In this document: positions 23,954 to 36,671 of the stretch, piece after piece
Layout: the number at the start of each line of letters is the position of its first letter
How positions within the stretch are numbered: the first letter of the stretch is position 1
Source: Gammaproteobacteria bacterium
GTDB taxonomy: Bacteria; Pseudomonadota; Gammaproteobacteria; HTCC5015
Reading direction: 5' to 3'
Length of the DNA: 64,000 nt
NCBI GenBank assembly: GCA_026004975.1
Contig: BPKE01000001.1
Location: 437,788-501,787 of the forward strand
The notes under the pieces: generated by a model
Told to the model about the DNA's origin: nothing
The model's input: only the letters and a program-made list of their open reading frames with translations
Databases searched by the model: none
Translations under genes and position numbers: made by a program

Positions 23954-24846
23954 TCATGAACACACACCGCATCCCCGGCGCCATCCTGTTGTCCGGCGCC
24001 CTGCTGCTCCTCGGCGCCTGCCAGTCCGGCGACGGCGCCGCCGCCGGCGAGCCCGGCCGGCCGATGCCCCTGCCGGGCGAGACCGTCGCCGTGGTCAACG
24101 GCGTGGAAATCAAGGACATCGAACTCGAGGCGCTGCGCGAGCTGCGGCGCCGTTCCAACCAGGCGCCGGACGACCAGAGCCTCATCGACGACCTGATCAG
24201 CATCGAGCTCCTGCGCCAACAGGCGGTCGCGGACGGCCTGCACAAGGATCCGCAGGTCGCCCTGCGCATCAACCAGCAGGCCACCGGCGTGCTCGTCTCG
24301 GCGCTGGTCGACCGCCTGGCCCAGAGCGAAACGGTCAGCGACGAAGACCTGCGCGCCGCCTACGAGAAGCAGTTCGGCCCGCCGAGCGAATACGAGTACC
24401 ACGCCCGCCACATCCTCTCCAAGACCGAAGAGGAAGCGCGCGCCAACATCGAGGCGCTCAAGAAAGGCGCGGACTTCGCCGAGCTCGCCAAGGCCAAGTC
24501 CACCGGCCCCTCCGGCCCGCAGGGCGGCGACCTGGGCTGGGCCGACCCGAAAAACTACGTGGCGCCCTTCGCCGAGGCCCTGATGAAACTCAAGCCCGGC
24601 GAATACACCCTGGAGCCCGTGAAAACCCAATTCGGCTGGCACGTGATCAAGCTGGAAGAAATGCGGCCGGCCGGCGGGCAGGACCTCTCGCGCTTCCGCC
24701 CGCAACTCGAACGCCAGATCATCGACGAGCGCATCAAGGCCCGTCTGGACGCGCTCAAGGCGGCGGCCAAGATCGAGATCCGCCTGCCCGGCGCGGCCGC
24801 GGCGCCGCAAGCCGAGGCACCGGCGGACGACGCCGCCGGCGAGTGA
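23950..24846 (+). CDS. PpiC/parvulin-type peptidylprolyl isomerase lipoprotein
   Basis: LLLLGACQS lipobox; YEYHARHILSKTEEEARANIEALKKGADFAELAKAKSTGPSGPQGGDLGWADPKNYVAPFAEALMKLKPGEYTLEPVKTQFGWHVIKLEE. Confidence 0.9.
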   Translation: MIMNTHRIPGAILLSGALLLLGACQSGDGAAAGEPGRPMPLPGETVAVVNGVEIKDIELEALRELRRRSNQAPDDQSLIDDLISIELLRQQAVADGLHKDPQVALRINQQATGVLVSALVDRLAQSETVSDEDLRAAYEKQFGPPSEYEYHARHILSKTEEEARANIEALKKGADFAELAKAKSTGPSGPQGGDLGWADPKNYVAPFAEALMKLKPGEYTLEPVKTQFGWHVIKLEEMRPAGGQDLSRFRPQLERQIIDERIKARLDALKAAAKIEIRLPGAAAAPQAEAPADDAAGE

Positions 24847-24864
24847 GGCTTCCGCCGTCGTACC

Positions 24865-24896
24865 AAGGGCGCGGCCCGGCGGGCCGCGCCCTTTTT
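24865..24896 (+). terminator. Rho-independent terminator downstream of ppiC-like gene
   Basis: AAGGGCGCGGCCC-GGC-GGGCCGCGCCCTT followed by TTT: 13-bp perfect stem plus T-tract. Confidence 0.9.
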
Positions 24897-24910
24897 CGTT
24901 CAGCGCCGCG

Positions 24911-24940
24911 TTGACCGGCGGCCGGCGGCACCGCCATAAT
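24911..24940 (+). promoter_or_regulatory. Candidate sigma70 promoter for downstream lipoprotein
   Basis: TTGACC (24911-24916) - 18 nt - CATAAT (24935-24940), about 30 nt before the ATG at 24971. Confidence 0.55.
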
Positions 24941-24970
24941 CGCCGCAAGGTTCCTCCGGCCGCCGCCCCG

Positions 24971-25420
24971 ATGCGCCCTTCCCGCTTCGCCCTCCCGCTC
25001 CTGCTGGTGCTCGGCGCCTGCGCGAGCCTCCAAGTGCTCGAACGCGGCCTGCCGCAACTGGTCGGCCGCCACGTGGACGAGGCCGTCGAGGCCCTCGGCC
25101 TGCCCGACCGCAAGCTCACCGTGGGCGCTTACGAGATCTACGTGTGGGAAAGCCAATCGGACGGCACGGTGCCGGTCTACGGCACCCGCACCTCGACCAC
25201 CGTCGGCGTCGTCGGCGGTGAAGTGTTCCACGGCACCACCACCCACGGCACGGTCGATTTCGTGCCCGTCCGCCGCGGTTGCCGGATCAAGCTGCAGGTC
25301 GACGCGGAACAGATCGTGCAACGCGCCGAATTCGACGGCGACGCCGTCGGTTGCCGGCGCTACGCCGAACGCCTGGAGGCGTTCCTCGGCCGCGGTGCCG
25401 CGCGCCCGGCGTCCGACTGA
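24971..25420 (+). CDS. Lipoprotein of unknown function
   Basis: MRPSRFALPLLLVLGACAS lipobox; rest of protein unassigned. Confidence 0.7.
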   Translation: MRPSRFALPLLLVLGACASLQVLERGLPQLVGRHVDEAVEALGLPDRKLTVGAYEIYVWESQSDGTVPVYGTRTSTTVGVVGGEVFHGTTTHGTVDFVPVRRGCRIKLQVDAEQIVQRAEFDGDAVGCRRYAERLEAFLGRGAARPASD

Positions 25421-25445
25421 GCACCCGGCTGCAAGCCGGATGCAA

Positions 25446-25481
25446 ATCGGGGCTGCGGCCCGTCGCGGCCGCAGCCCCGAT
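25446..25481. terminator. Perfect 15-bp stem-loop between convergent genes (possible bidirectional terminator)
   Basis: ATCGGGGCTGCGGCC-CGTCGC-GGCCGCAGCCCCGAT; no strong T-tract on either side. Confidence 0.5.
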
Positions 25482-25510
25482 GCCCATGCGCGGTGGGCAA
25501 ACGCGGCCGC

Positions 25511-25990
25511 TCAACCGCGGCCCGCGCCCGCGACGCCGGCGAAGCGCAGCAGGAAACGGCCGTTGGCCTGGACCTGGAACAGCTGGTCCACCAGCTCGCG
25601 GATTTTCTTCTCGGCGTTGATGAATTTCGCCGGGTTGGCGCCGCCGCGCGTCGAATCATACACGGCACGTCCCTGCACAAGCCCGTCGCGTTTCACGACG
25701 ATCTCCGCGTAAGCCATATATAACCGCAAATCCCAACGCCAATGCGCCGTATAGGCCAAAACCCACCGGCACTCCGAGGCGTCTTGCCCCGCCCCGATCA
25801 CGCGGAAGCGAACGCCCTTGTCGTTGAGGGCGGATTCCAGGACAGGCAGGAAGTTCTTCTTCACCTTCGGGTTTTCGATCACGCACAGATCATCGTCCGC
25901 CGACAAGGTGACAGGTCTAACCTCTTACGTGATCGCGCAAGCCGTGAGCCCCAACCCGACCAGCAAAACCGCAGCCAAACGATACATCAT
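25511..25990 (-). pseudogene. Sbal_3080-like lipoprotein with in-frame TAA after lipobox
   Basis: MMYRLAAVLLVGLGLTACAIT[TAA]EVRPVTLSADDDLCVIENPKVKKNFLPVLESALNDKGVRF...YTAHWRWDLRLYMAYAEIVVKRDGLV..., all in one frame. Confidence 0.75.
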
Positions 25991-26177
25991 CGTTCACTCC
26001 CCCTTTGTCGAACATCCATGAAACGGTCCCGCGGGACCGCGTCGAAATATAACCGAAGGAAACAACCATGGTCCAGAATCGCCGGCGGACGACGGCGTGC
26101 CGCCCTTCCGGCGCGCGGATTTCCCCCGGCATGCGCCGCGCGCCCGGTGCCCGCCCGCGGCGGGTCGCCCGGACGGT

Positions 26178-27023
26178 TCAGTCCCCAACCGCCCACTGCA
26201 GGCGGTGGTGCGCGGCGATCTTGTCGAGGATCCGCTTGACGACGCCGTCGAGGCGCTTGCCCTCGCGGTAATCGGCGGGCAGCACGCAGTGCACGCGCCC
26301 CTCCTGCATCAGGCGCTCGGCCCGCTCGCGCGCGCCCTTCTTGCGCGGCTGGTAGACGGCGATCGAATGGCCGCCCATCTGCTTCACCAGCCTGAAGCAG
26401 GGGATGTCGGTGTCGCCGTCGCCGATGAAGATGATGTTCGTGAACGGCACGTCGCGCCGTTCGGGCGGCGTGTATTCGTTCACCTTGGCGTGTTCGTTGA
26501 TGTCCAACACGCCCTTGTTGATCCGGAACAGGAACTGGGTCTTGGTCGTGTAGTTGACGGCGACGGCCGGCCAGCAGGCGACGCCGTTTTCGTCGTACAC
26601 GAAGGCCGAGGCGAAGATCTGCGCGAAGCGGTTCGCGATCGGGGTGCCCTCGATCATCTCCCGCAGGCCGGAGGAAATGATGTAGTGGCGCACCGCGAGG
26701 CCCTGGCGGCGCCCGTAGGCGTCGATCCGGTCGAACCAGTCGCCGACGCCGGCGAACAAGGGGATCCGGCTGCCGTGGGCCTGGATGTCGGCGCGGCGGA
26801 CCGGGATTTCCTTGCGCCGGGCCTCGTCCAGCATGTGCTTCATGTACATCAGGATCAGGTCCGCGCGGTGGCGCCGGGCCGCCGCGTCGACGCGCTCCCA
26901 GAACGCCTTCTTGGAGACGTCCAGCCGCGGGATGAAGGAATGCTCCTGCATGTTCCCGGGGCACAGGGTGCCGTCGAAGTCGTAGGCGATGGCGACCTTG
27001 ATCGCGTGTTCCTTCTTGGCCAT
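26178..27023 (-). CDS. HAD-family hydrolase
   Basis: VAIAYDFDGTLCPGNMQEHSFIP, HYIISSGLREMIEGTPIA, IIFIGDGDTDIPCFRLVKQMGGHSIAVYQP. Confidence 0.85.
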   Translation of the reverse strand: MAKKEHAIKVAIAYDFDGTLCPGNMQEHSFIPRLDVSKKAFWERVDAAARRHRADLILMYMKHMLDEARRKEIPVRRADIQAHGSRIPLFAGVGDWFDRIDAYGRRQGLAVRHYIISSGLREMIEGTPIANRFAQIFASAFVYDENGVACWPAVAVNYTTKTQFLFRINKGVLDINEHAKVNEYTPPERRDVPFTNIIFIGDGDTDIPCFRLVKQMGGHSIAVYQPRKKGARERAERLMQEGRVHCVLPADYREGKRLDGVVKRILDKIAAHHRLQWAVGD

Positions 27024-27049
27024 GTGCACCCCGGCCGGCATGCGCCCCG

Positions 27050-29308
27050 TCAGCCGGCCGCCAACACCTCGATGCGGTCGGGCGGCGTGAAGCCGCGCGG
27101 CAGTTTCTGGCCGCGGCGGCCGCGTTCCCCGGCGTAGGCGTCGACCTCGGCGGCGCGCAGCTTGCGCGTCTTGCCGCCGCGCTCGAGCAACAACCCCTCC
27201 CCGTCCTGCAAGAGGGCGAGGTGCAGGACGCCGTCGCGTCCGGCCTTGAGGTCGGCCGGCGCGATGTGGATGAATTTGCTGCCCTTGCCGCGGGCCATGC
27301 GCGGCAGTTCGGCGAGCGGCACGAGGAGCATGCGCCCCTGGCGGGTGACGGCGACGATCCAGTCGGCATCCGGCTCCCGCACCGGCACCGGCGGCAGGAC
27401 GCGCGCGCCCTCGGGCAACTTGAGCACGACCTTGCCGCTGCGGTTGCGGGTGACGAGATCGCCGAGGCGGGCGACGAAACCGTAACCGGCGTCGCTGGCG
27501 AGCAGGTAGAGGTCGTCGGCCTGGCCGAGCATCACGCCGACGAAGGTCGCGCCGGCCGGTGGGTTCAGGCGGCCGCTCAAGGGTTCGCCCAAACCCCGCG
27601 CCGAGGGCAGGGTGTGCGCCGGCAGGGTGTAGGCGCGGCCGGTGGAGTCGAGGAACACCGCGGACTGGTTGCTGCGCCCGCGCGCCCAGTGCTGCAGGCG
27701 GTCGCCGGACTTGAACGCCAGGTTGGACAGGTCGACCTCGTGCCCCTTGGCGGCCCGCACCCAGCCCTTTTCGGACAGGATGACGGTGATCGGCTCGATG
27801 GACACCAGCGCGGTTTCGTCCATGGCCTTGGCGGGCAGCTCGGCGCGCCGGATGCGGGAACGGCGCGCGTCGCCGAAGCGTTCGGCGTCGGCGCGCAGCT
27901 CGTCCTGGATGAGCCGTTTCAAGCGGGCCTTGGAACGCAAGGTCCGTTCGATGTCGGCCTTTTCCTTGCCCAAAGCGTCCTGCTCGGCACGCAGCTTCAT
28001 TTCCTCGAGCCGCGCCAGGTGGCGCAGGCGCAGGTTGAGGATTTCCTCGGCCTGCAGTTCACTCAGGCCGAAGCGCGCCATCAAGGCCGGCTTGGGCTGC
28101 TCTTCCTCGCGGATGATGCGGATCACCTCGTCGATGTCGAGGTAGGCGACGAGCAACCCTTCGAGAATGTGCAGGCGCCGGTCGACCTTGGCCAGGCGCC
28201 ACTCGAGGCGGCGGGTGACGGTGCGCACCCGGAACTTGAGCCATTCGAGCAACAGGCTGCGCAGGTCGTGGACCCGCGGGCGCCCGTCGAGGCCGACGAC
28301 GTTGAGGTTGACGCGGTGGGTCTTTTCGAGATCGGTGGTGGCGAACAGGTGCGCCATCAGCGCGTCGGCGTCCACCCGCCGCGAGCGCAGGCCGATGACC
28401 AGGCGCGTGGGGTTCTCGTGGTCGGACTCGTCGCGCAGGTCGTCGACCATCGGCAGCTTCTTGGCCTGCATCTGGGCGGCGATCTGTTCGAGCACCCGGG
28501 CGCCGGAAACCTGGTGCGGCAAGGCGGTGATCACGATGTCGTCGTCTTCGCGCCGCCAGACGGCGCGCTGGCGCACTTGCCCCTGGCCGGTCTCGTAGAC
28601 CTGGCGCAGCTCTTCGGGCGGGCTGACGATGTCGGCGCCGGTGGGATAGTCCGGCCCGCGGACGTGTTCCATCAACGCCGGCACGTCGAGCTTGGGATCG
28701 TCGAGCAAGGCGATGCAGGCGGCGACGACCTCGCGCAGGTTGTGCGGCGGAATGTCGGTGGCCATGCCGACGGCGATGCCGGTGGTGCCGTTGAGCAGCA
28801 CGTGCGGCACCCGCGCCGGCAACAAGGTGGGCTCCTCGAGGCTGCCGTCGAAGTTGGGCCGCCAGTCCACCGTGCCCTGTTCGAGCTCGGCGAGCAGCAG
28901 TTCGGCGAACGGCGCGAGGCGCGCTTCGGTGTAGCGCATCGCGGCGAACGACTTGGGATCGTCCTGCGAGCCGAAATTGCCCTGGCCGTCGATGAGCGGA
29001 TAACGGTAGCTGAACGGCTGGGCCATGAGCACCATGGCCTCGTAGCAGGCCAGGTCGCCGTGCGGGTGGTATTTGCCGAGCACGTCGCCGACCGTGCGCG
29101 CCGATTTCTTGTGCTTGGCGGCGGCGGTCAGGCCGAGCTCCGACATGGCATAGACGATGCGCCGCTGGACCGGCTTGAGCCCGTCGCCGATGTGCGGCAG
29201 GGCGCGGTCCAGGATGACGTACATCGAGTAATTCAAGTACGCGCGCTCGGTGTACTCGGCGACCGGCAGGCGTTCGACGTTGTCGGGTGTCTCACTCATG
29301 GCGGGCAT
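27050..29308 (-). CDS. parC: DNA topoisomerase IV subunit A
   Basis: [103 protein letters not shown]. Confidence 0.97.
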   Translation of the reverse strand: MPAMSETPDNVERLPVAEYTERAYLNYSMYVILDRALPHIGDGLKPVQRRIVYAMSELGLTAAAKHKKSARTVGDVLGKYHPHGDLACYEAMVLMAQPFSYRYPLIDGQGNFGSQDDPKSFAAMRYTEARLAPFAELLLAELEQGTVDWRPNFDGSLEEPTLLPARVPHVLLNGTTGIAVGMATDIPPHNLREVVAACIALLDDPKLDVPALMEHVRGPDYPTGADIVSPPEELRQVYETGQGQVRQRAVWRREDDDIVITALPHQVSGARVLEQIAAQMQAKKLPMVDDLRDESDHENPTRLVIGLRSRRVDADALMAHLFATTDLEKTHRVNLNVVGLDGRPRVHDLRSLLLEWLKFRVRTVTRRLEWRLAKVDRRLHILEGLLVAYLDIDEVIRIIREEEQPKPALMARFGLSELQAEEILNLRLRHLARLEEMKLRAEQDALGKEKADIERTLRSKARLKRLIQDELRADAERFGDARRSRIRRAELPAKAMDETALVSIEPITVILSEKGWVRAAKGHEVDLSNLAFKSGDRLQHWARGRSNQSAVFLDSTGRAYTLPAHTLPSARGLGEPLSGRLNPPAGATFVGVMLGQADDLYLLASDAGYGFVARLGDLVTRNRSGKVVLKLPEGARVLPPVPVREPDADWIVAVTRQGRMLLVPLAELPRMARGKGSKFIHIAPADLKAGRDGVLHLALLQDGEGLLLERGGKTRKLRAAEVDAYAGERGRRGQKLPRGFTPPDRIEVLAAG

Positions 29309-29329
29309 CTCGTGCGCGGCGCGCGCGGC

Positions 29330-31533
<2,204 letters not shown>

Positions 31534-31594
31534 TGCCGCGCGTGACGCCGGCGGGCAAAAGGCCGACAATGTCCCGCCCTTCGGTTTTGCGACG

Positions 31595-34500
31595 ATGACC
31601 CGTTCCGCCGCCCACCGCCCCGAAGACCCGGCGCTCAACGCCGTGGTGGACGCCTCGGCCGGCACCGGCAAGACCTATCTGCTGGTCTCCCGGATGATCC
31701 GCCTGCTGCTCGACGGCGCGCGCCCGGACGGGCTGCTGGCCCTGACGTTCACCCGCAAGGCCGCCGCCGAGATGCGCGAGCGGCTGCTGGCGCGCCTGCG
31801 CGAGCTGGCGCTGGCGGACGAGGCGGCGCTGGACGCGGCGCTCGAAGCGCTGGGCGTGCCGGCGGAGGCGTCCCGGCGGGCGCAGGCCCGGCGGCTCTAT
31901 GAAACGCTGCTGCACGCGCCGGTCGGGCCGCGCATCACCACCTTCCACGCCTTCTGCCAGGAGCTGCTGCAACGCTTCCCCCTGGAGGCCGGCGTGCCGC
32001 CCGGCTACACCCTGCTCGAGAACGCCGCCGAGTGGGCGGAGGCGGCCTGGGACGCACTGTGCCTGGAGGCCAGCCGCAAGCCCGACGGGACGGTCGCCGA
32101 GGCCCTGGCGACGTTGTTCGCGCGTTGCCGCACGGTCGAGCAGACCCGGCGCGTGTTGCTCGACGGCTTTCTCGGCCAGCGCAGCGACTGGTGGGCCTGG
32201 TGCGAGCAGGCGGGCGAGGATCCGGCGGCCTGGGCGGCGGCGCGGCTCGCCGAACGCCTCGAGATCCGCGACGAGACGCCGCCCGCGGAGGGCGCACTGC
32301 AGAACCTGCAGGCTGAGCTCGAGACGCTGCTCGCCGGCGTGGAGAAACTCGACGGCAAGAATGCCGCCGCCTGGGCGGCGGCGCTCTGGCGCGCGCTCGA
32401 TCCCCGCCTGCCGCCCGAGCAGCGGCTGGCGGCGGCCGAGTCGGTGTTCTGGACCCAGAAGCGCACGGAACGCCGGCCCCCGGCCGAGCGCACGCTGCGC
32501 AAGGCGCTCGGGGGCGGCGCCGAGGCGTTCCAGGCGGGCTGGGCACGGCTCGCGCAGGCGGTGGGCCGGGCGGCCGAGAGGCAGCGACGCTGGAACCTGT
32601 GGGCGCTCAACCGCGCCTGGTACCGCGCCGGCGCGGCGCTGCTCGAACACTTCCAGCGCATCAAGCGCCGCGAGCGGCTGCTGGATTTCGCCGACCTGGA
32701 GTGGCGCGCCTGCCGCCTGCTCGGCGACCCGGACCACGCGCTGTGGGTGCAATACAAGCTCGACCAACGCATCGACCACCTCCTGCTGGACGAATTCCAG
32801 GACACCAACCCGACCCAGTGGCGGCTGCTGCGGCCGCTGCTGGAGGAACTCGCCGCCGGCCAGCCCGAGCGCCCGCGCAGCGTGTTCCTGGTCGGCGATC
32901 CGAAACAGTCCATTTACGCCTTCAGGCGCGCCGACCCGCGGTTGCAGGCGCAGGCGGCGGCGTTCCTGGAAGAGCGGCTCGGCGCCCGCCGCTTCCCGCT
33001 GGAACGCTCGCGGCGCTGCGCGCCGGCCATCGTCGAGCTGGTCAACGCGGTCTTCGACGAAGGCGGGCCGGCGGCCGGCCGGCTGGCGGACTTCCAACGC
33101 CACGAAACCCTATGCGACGGGGCTTGGGGCCGCGTCGAACTCCTCCCCCTGGTCGAAGCGACGCCCACGGCGGTGCGCGAGACCTTGCGCGACCCCTTGC
33201 GCGAAGATCCGGACGCGGCCGAGGACGACGCCCACCGGCGCGCCGCTGCGGCCTTGGCGGCGCGCCTGCGCGCCCTGCTCGACGCGCCGCCGCCGATCGA
33301 CACGGCCGGCGGCCCGCGGCCGCTCGGCGCCGGCGACATATTGATTCTGCTGCGCCGCCGCACCCATGCCGCGGCCTACGAGCGTGCGCTCGCCGAGGCC
33401 GGCATCCCCTACCAGGGCCTGGCGCACAACCGCCTGCTCGACACCTTGGAGGGCCGCGACGTCTACGCCCTGCTGCGCCACCTGGCCACCCCGCTGGACA
33501 ACTTGGCCTTGGCCCAGGTGTTGCGCTCACCGCTGTTCGGCGCCGACGACGCCGCGCTGCTGGCCGTCGCCGCCGCCGGTGAGGGCCCGTGGAGCGCGCG
33601 GCTGGAACGGGCGGCGGCCCAGGACGCGGCGCCGCCGGCCTTGCGGCGCGCCCATGCGCTGCTGGCGCGCTGGCGCGGCTGGGTCGGGCGGTTGCCGGTG
33701 CACGATCTGCTCAACCGGATCTTTCTGGAGGGCGAGCTGCCCGAGCGCTACCGCGCCGCCGCCGAGCCGCGCTTCGCGCCGCGGGTGCTCGCCAACCTGC
33801 AGGCGATGCTCGAGATGGCGCTGCGCCTGGACAGCGGCCGCTATCCGAGCCTCATGCGTTTCCTGGAACGCCTCGAGCGCCTGCGCGAGCTCGACCGCGA
33901 CGCCCCCCAGGCGCCCGACGACCCGGCGCCGGTGCCGCGGGTGCGCCTGATGACGGTGCACGGCGCCAAGGGGCTGGAAGCACCGGTGGTGTGCCTGGCC
34001 GACGCCGCCGCGCGGGATCCCGAGCGCGAGGGACTGGAAGTGCTGGTGGACTGGCCGCCGGACCGGGACCGACCGGAGATCATGCTGTTGCTGGACCGCG
34101 GCGCCGCCCTGCCCGACGCGCTCGACACCCTGCGCGCCGCGCGCCGCGCCCGGGCGGCCCGGGAAGAAGCGAACCTGCTCTACGTCGCCCTCACCCGGGC
34201 GCGGCATGTGCTCATCGTCAGCGCCGCCGCGGGCCGCCGCGGTCTTCCCGAGGACGGCTGGTACCGCGATCTCGGCCGGGCGCTCGAGCGCCTCGGCGCC
34301 GCACAGACGGCGGATGGCGGCCGGGTGTACGGCGATCCGCTGCCGGCCGCCGCGGCCGCCGCCCCGGCGGCGGCGCCGCGGACCACACCGCCGCCGGCGC
34401 GCCCGGAACCCTTGCCGGTGACGCCGCCCGGCGACGATCTCGCCCGCCGCCGGGGCCGCTATCTGCACCGGCTGCTGGAAGACCCGCAGGCGGACCCGGC

Positions 34501-34873
34501 GATCTTCGCCCTGCCCGAAGCGGTGGCCGCCGCCTGCCGGAGCGAGGCCGCGGCGCTGCGCGCCGATCGGGAGCTGGCCTGGCTGTTCGCCCCCGCCCCG
34601 GGCCGGCGCATCTGGCGCGAGCAGCCGCTCGTCGCCGGCCGGCCGCCGCGGCTCGGGGTGGTCGATTGCCTGGTGGAGACCGACCAGGCGCTGTGGGTGA
34701 TCGACTACAAGAGCGAAACGCCCGCCGACTTCGAGGACGCGGCGGCGCGCCACCGCCCGCAGCTGCAGGCCTACGCCGAGGCGGTGCGCGCGCTGTGGCC
34801 GGGCAAAACGGTGCGGGCGGCGGTGTTGTTCACCGCCGCCCGCCGCCTGGTGGAACTGGCGCTCGACCGCTGA
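31595..34873 (+). CDS. AddA-like UvrD-family helicase-nuclease
   Basis: VVDASAGTGKTYLLVSRMIRLLL, ALTFTRKAAAEMRERL, LLLDEFQDTNPTQWRLL, FLVGDPKQSIYAFRRADPRL, RLMTVHGAKGLEAPVV, C-terminal VDCLVETDQALWVIDYKSE nuclease motif. Confidence 0.88.
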   Translation: MTRSAAHRPEDPALNAVVDASAGTGKTYLLVSRMIRLLLDGARPDGLLALTFTRKAAAEMRERLLARLRELALADEAALDAALEALGVPAEASRRAQARRLYETLLHAPVGPRITTFHAFCQELLQRFPLEAGVPPGYTLLENAAEWAEAAWDALCLEASRKPDGTVAEALATLFARCRTVEQTRRVLLDGFLGQRSDWWAWCEQAGEDPAAWAAARLAERLEIRDETPPAEGALQNLQAELETLLAGVEKLDGKNAAAWAAALWRALDPRLPPEQRLAAAESVFWTQKRTERRPPAERTLRKALGGGAEAFQAGWARLAQAVGRAAERQRRWNLWALNRAWYRAGAALLEHFQRIKRRERLLDFADLEWRACRLLGDPDHALWVQYKLDQRIDHLLLDEFQDTNPTQWRLLRPLLEELAAGQPERPRSVFLVGDPKQSIYAFRRADPRLQAQAAAFLEERLGARRFPLERSRRCAPAIVELVNAVFDEGGPAAGRLADFQRHETLCDGAWGRVELLPLVEATPTAVRETLRDPLREDPDAAEDDAHRRAAAALAARLRALLDAPPPIDTAGGPRPLGAGDILILLRRRTHAAAYERALAEAGIPYQGLAHNRLLDTLEGRDVYALLRHLATPLDNLALAQVLRSPLFGADDAALLAVAAAGEGPWSARLERAAAQDAAPPALRRAHALLARWRGWVGRLPVHDLLNRIFLEGELPERYRAAAEPRFAPRVLANLQAMLEMALRLDSGRYPSLMRFLERLERLRELDRDAPQAPDDPAPVPRVRLMTVHGAKGLEAPVVCLADAAARDPEREGLEVLVDWPPDRDRPEIMLLLDRGAALPDALDTLRAARRARAAREEANLLYVALTRARHVLIVSAAAGRRGLPEDGWYRDLGRALERLGAAQTADGGRVYGDPLPAAAAAAPAAAPRTTPPPARPEPLPVTPPGDDLARRRGRYLHRLLEDPQADPAIFALPEAVAAACRSEAAALRADRELAWLFAPAPGRRIWREQPLVAGRPPRLGVVDCLVETDQALWVIDYKSETPADFEDAAARHRPQLQAYAEAVRALWPGKTVRAAVLFTAARRLVELALDR

Positions 34874-34882
34874 GACGCGCCC

Positions 34883-35575
34883 TCACTGCGCCTCGAGCAT
34901 CCGGATCAGATCGTCGGCCGGCCGGTAACCGTTGATGACCAGCCCGCCGTCGGTGAGGATCAGCGGCGTGCCGCGCAGGCCGATCTGGTGGGCCAGCTCG
35001 ATGTGCTGCGCGATCGGGTTCGGGCAGGACTTTTCGGGAATCTGCTTGCCCGCCTTGGCGTCGGTCAACGCCTGCTGCCGATCGTCGGCGCACCAGACGC
35101 TTTCGAGCACCTTCGCCGGCGGCGAACCGAGGCCGGCGCGCGGGTAGAGCAGGTAGCGCACCTTGATGCCCGCGCCGGTCAGCTTGTCGATTTCCTGGTG
35201 CAGTTTCCGGCAGTAGCCGCAACTGGTGTCGGTGAACACGGTGAGGGTATGGCGGGTCTCGCCCTTGGCGGGGAAGACCACCGTGTCCTCGTCACGGATG
35301 CGCTCGAGCACCTCGAGCTTGGTCACGTTGCGCAGGCTGCCCAGTTCGATGATGTCGCCCTGGATGAAATAACGCCCGTCGGTGTAGACCAGGTTGCCGT
35401 CCACGCTCGCCGCCCACAACCCGGTGATCGGGCTGGGCCGCACGTCGCTCACCGTGCGTCCCGGAAAACTGTCTTTCAGCGCCTTGGCGATCCGCTGTGC
35501 GTCGCCGCCGGCGGCGGCCGCCGCCGCGGCGGCCAGGGCCAGGATCAAGGCCGTCCCCATGCGTTTCATCGTCAC
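34883..35575 (-). CDS. dsbC: Thiol:disulfide interchange protein DsbC
   Basis: Signal peptide, LTVFTDTSCGYCRKLHQEIDKLTGAGIKVRYLLYPRAG, IGLRGTPLILTDGGLVINGYRP. Confidence 0.93.
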   Translation of the reverse strand: MTMKRMGTALILALAAAAAAAAGGDAQRIAKALKDSFPGRTVSDVRPSPITGLWAASVDGNLVYTDGRYFIQGDIIELGSLRNVTKLEVLERIRDEDTVVFPAKGETRHTLTVFTDTSCGYCRKLHQEIDKLTGAGIKVRYLLYPRAGLGSPPAKVLESVWCADDRQQALTDAKAGKQIPEKSCPNPIAQHIELAHQIGLRGTPLILTDGGLVINGYRPADDLIRMLEAQ

Positions 35576-35676
35576 TCACCTTCGCTCGGATGGTTCGGGT
35601 TCCGGCGCCGGGCGCCGGCTCGGGCCCGCAGTTATACCGCAAGGCCCGGTTTGTGACCACCGCGGTCCCGATCCGT

Positions 35677-36585
35677 TCACGCCCGCGGGTGGTGGCGGGC
35701 GTGGAAGGCGGCGAGGCGGGCGCGGGCGACGTGGGTGTAGATCTGGGTGGTGGACAGGTCGCTGTGGCCGAGCAGCAACTGCACGGCGCGCAGATCGGCG
35801 CCGTGGTCGAGCAGGTGGGTGGCGAAGGCGTGGCGCAGGCTGTGCGGCGACAGCGGGCCGCGCAAACCGGCGCGGCGCGCGTAGAGCTTGATGCGGTTCC
35901 AGACCTGCTGGCGGGTCAGGCCGCGGCCGCGCCGGCTGACGAACAGCGCCGGCGGCGGCCGGCCGTGGCCGGCGAGCAGCGCCGGCCGGGCCGTTTCGAG
36001 ATAGCGGCGCAGCCAGTGTTCGGCTTCTTCGCCCAGGGGCAGCAGCCGCGTCTTGCCCCCCTTTCCGGTGACCCGCAGCAGGCCGCGGCTGGGATCGAGC
36101 TGGTCGAGGCGCAGGCCGACCAGCTCGCCGACGCGCAAACCGCAGGCGTAGGCCAGCTCGAGCATCGCCCGGTCCCGCAAACCCAGGGGATGGCTCGTGT
36201 CCGGGGCGGCGAGCAAGCGCTCCACGTCGATCTCGGAGGGGCTGTGCGGCAAGGGCCGCCCCAGGCGCGGGCCGCGCAGCCCCTCGGTGGGCACGTCGCG
36301 GCGTCGGCCGCTGCGTTCGAGCCAGGCATAGAACGCGCGCAGACTGGACAGCAGGCGGGCCACGCTGCGCCGGGAGGCGCCGGCCGCCAGGCGCGCGGCG
36401 AGCAGCGCCTCGAGGTCGGCCCGGGCCGCGCCGGCCAGGGCGAGGCCGCGCGCGGCCAGCGCCGCGGCGCAGGCGCGCAGGTCGCTGCGGTAGGCCTGCA
36501 GGGTGTTGCGCGCCAGACCGCGCTCGGCCCACGCCGCATCGAGAAACGCGTCGATCAAGGTCTCGTCCGCCGCCGCGTCCGCCAC
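35677..36585 (-). CDS. xerD: Tyrosine recombinase XerD
   Basis: [77 protein letters not shown]. Confidence 0.95.
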   Translation of the reverse strand: MADAAADETLIDAFLDAAWAERGLARNTLQAYRSDLRACAAALAARGLALAGAARADLEALLAARLAAGASRRSVARLLSSLRAFYAWLERSGRRRDVPTEGLRGPRLGRPLPHSPSEIDVERLLAAPDTSHPLGLRDRAMLELAYACGLRVGELVGLRLDQLDPSRGLLRVTGKGGKTRLLPLGEEAEHWLRRYLETARPALLAGHGRPPPALFVSRRGRGLTRQQVWNRIKLYARRAGLRGPLSPHSLRHAFATHLLDHGADLRAVQLLLGHSDLSTTQIYTHVARARLAAFHARHHPRA

Positions 36586-36671
36586 CGCCGTTCCTCCCGT
36601 CCCGGCCGCCGGGCGCGCCGGGGCCGAATACGACGTAGAATAGCGCCCGACCCCGACCCGACGGAACCGCC

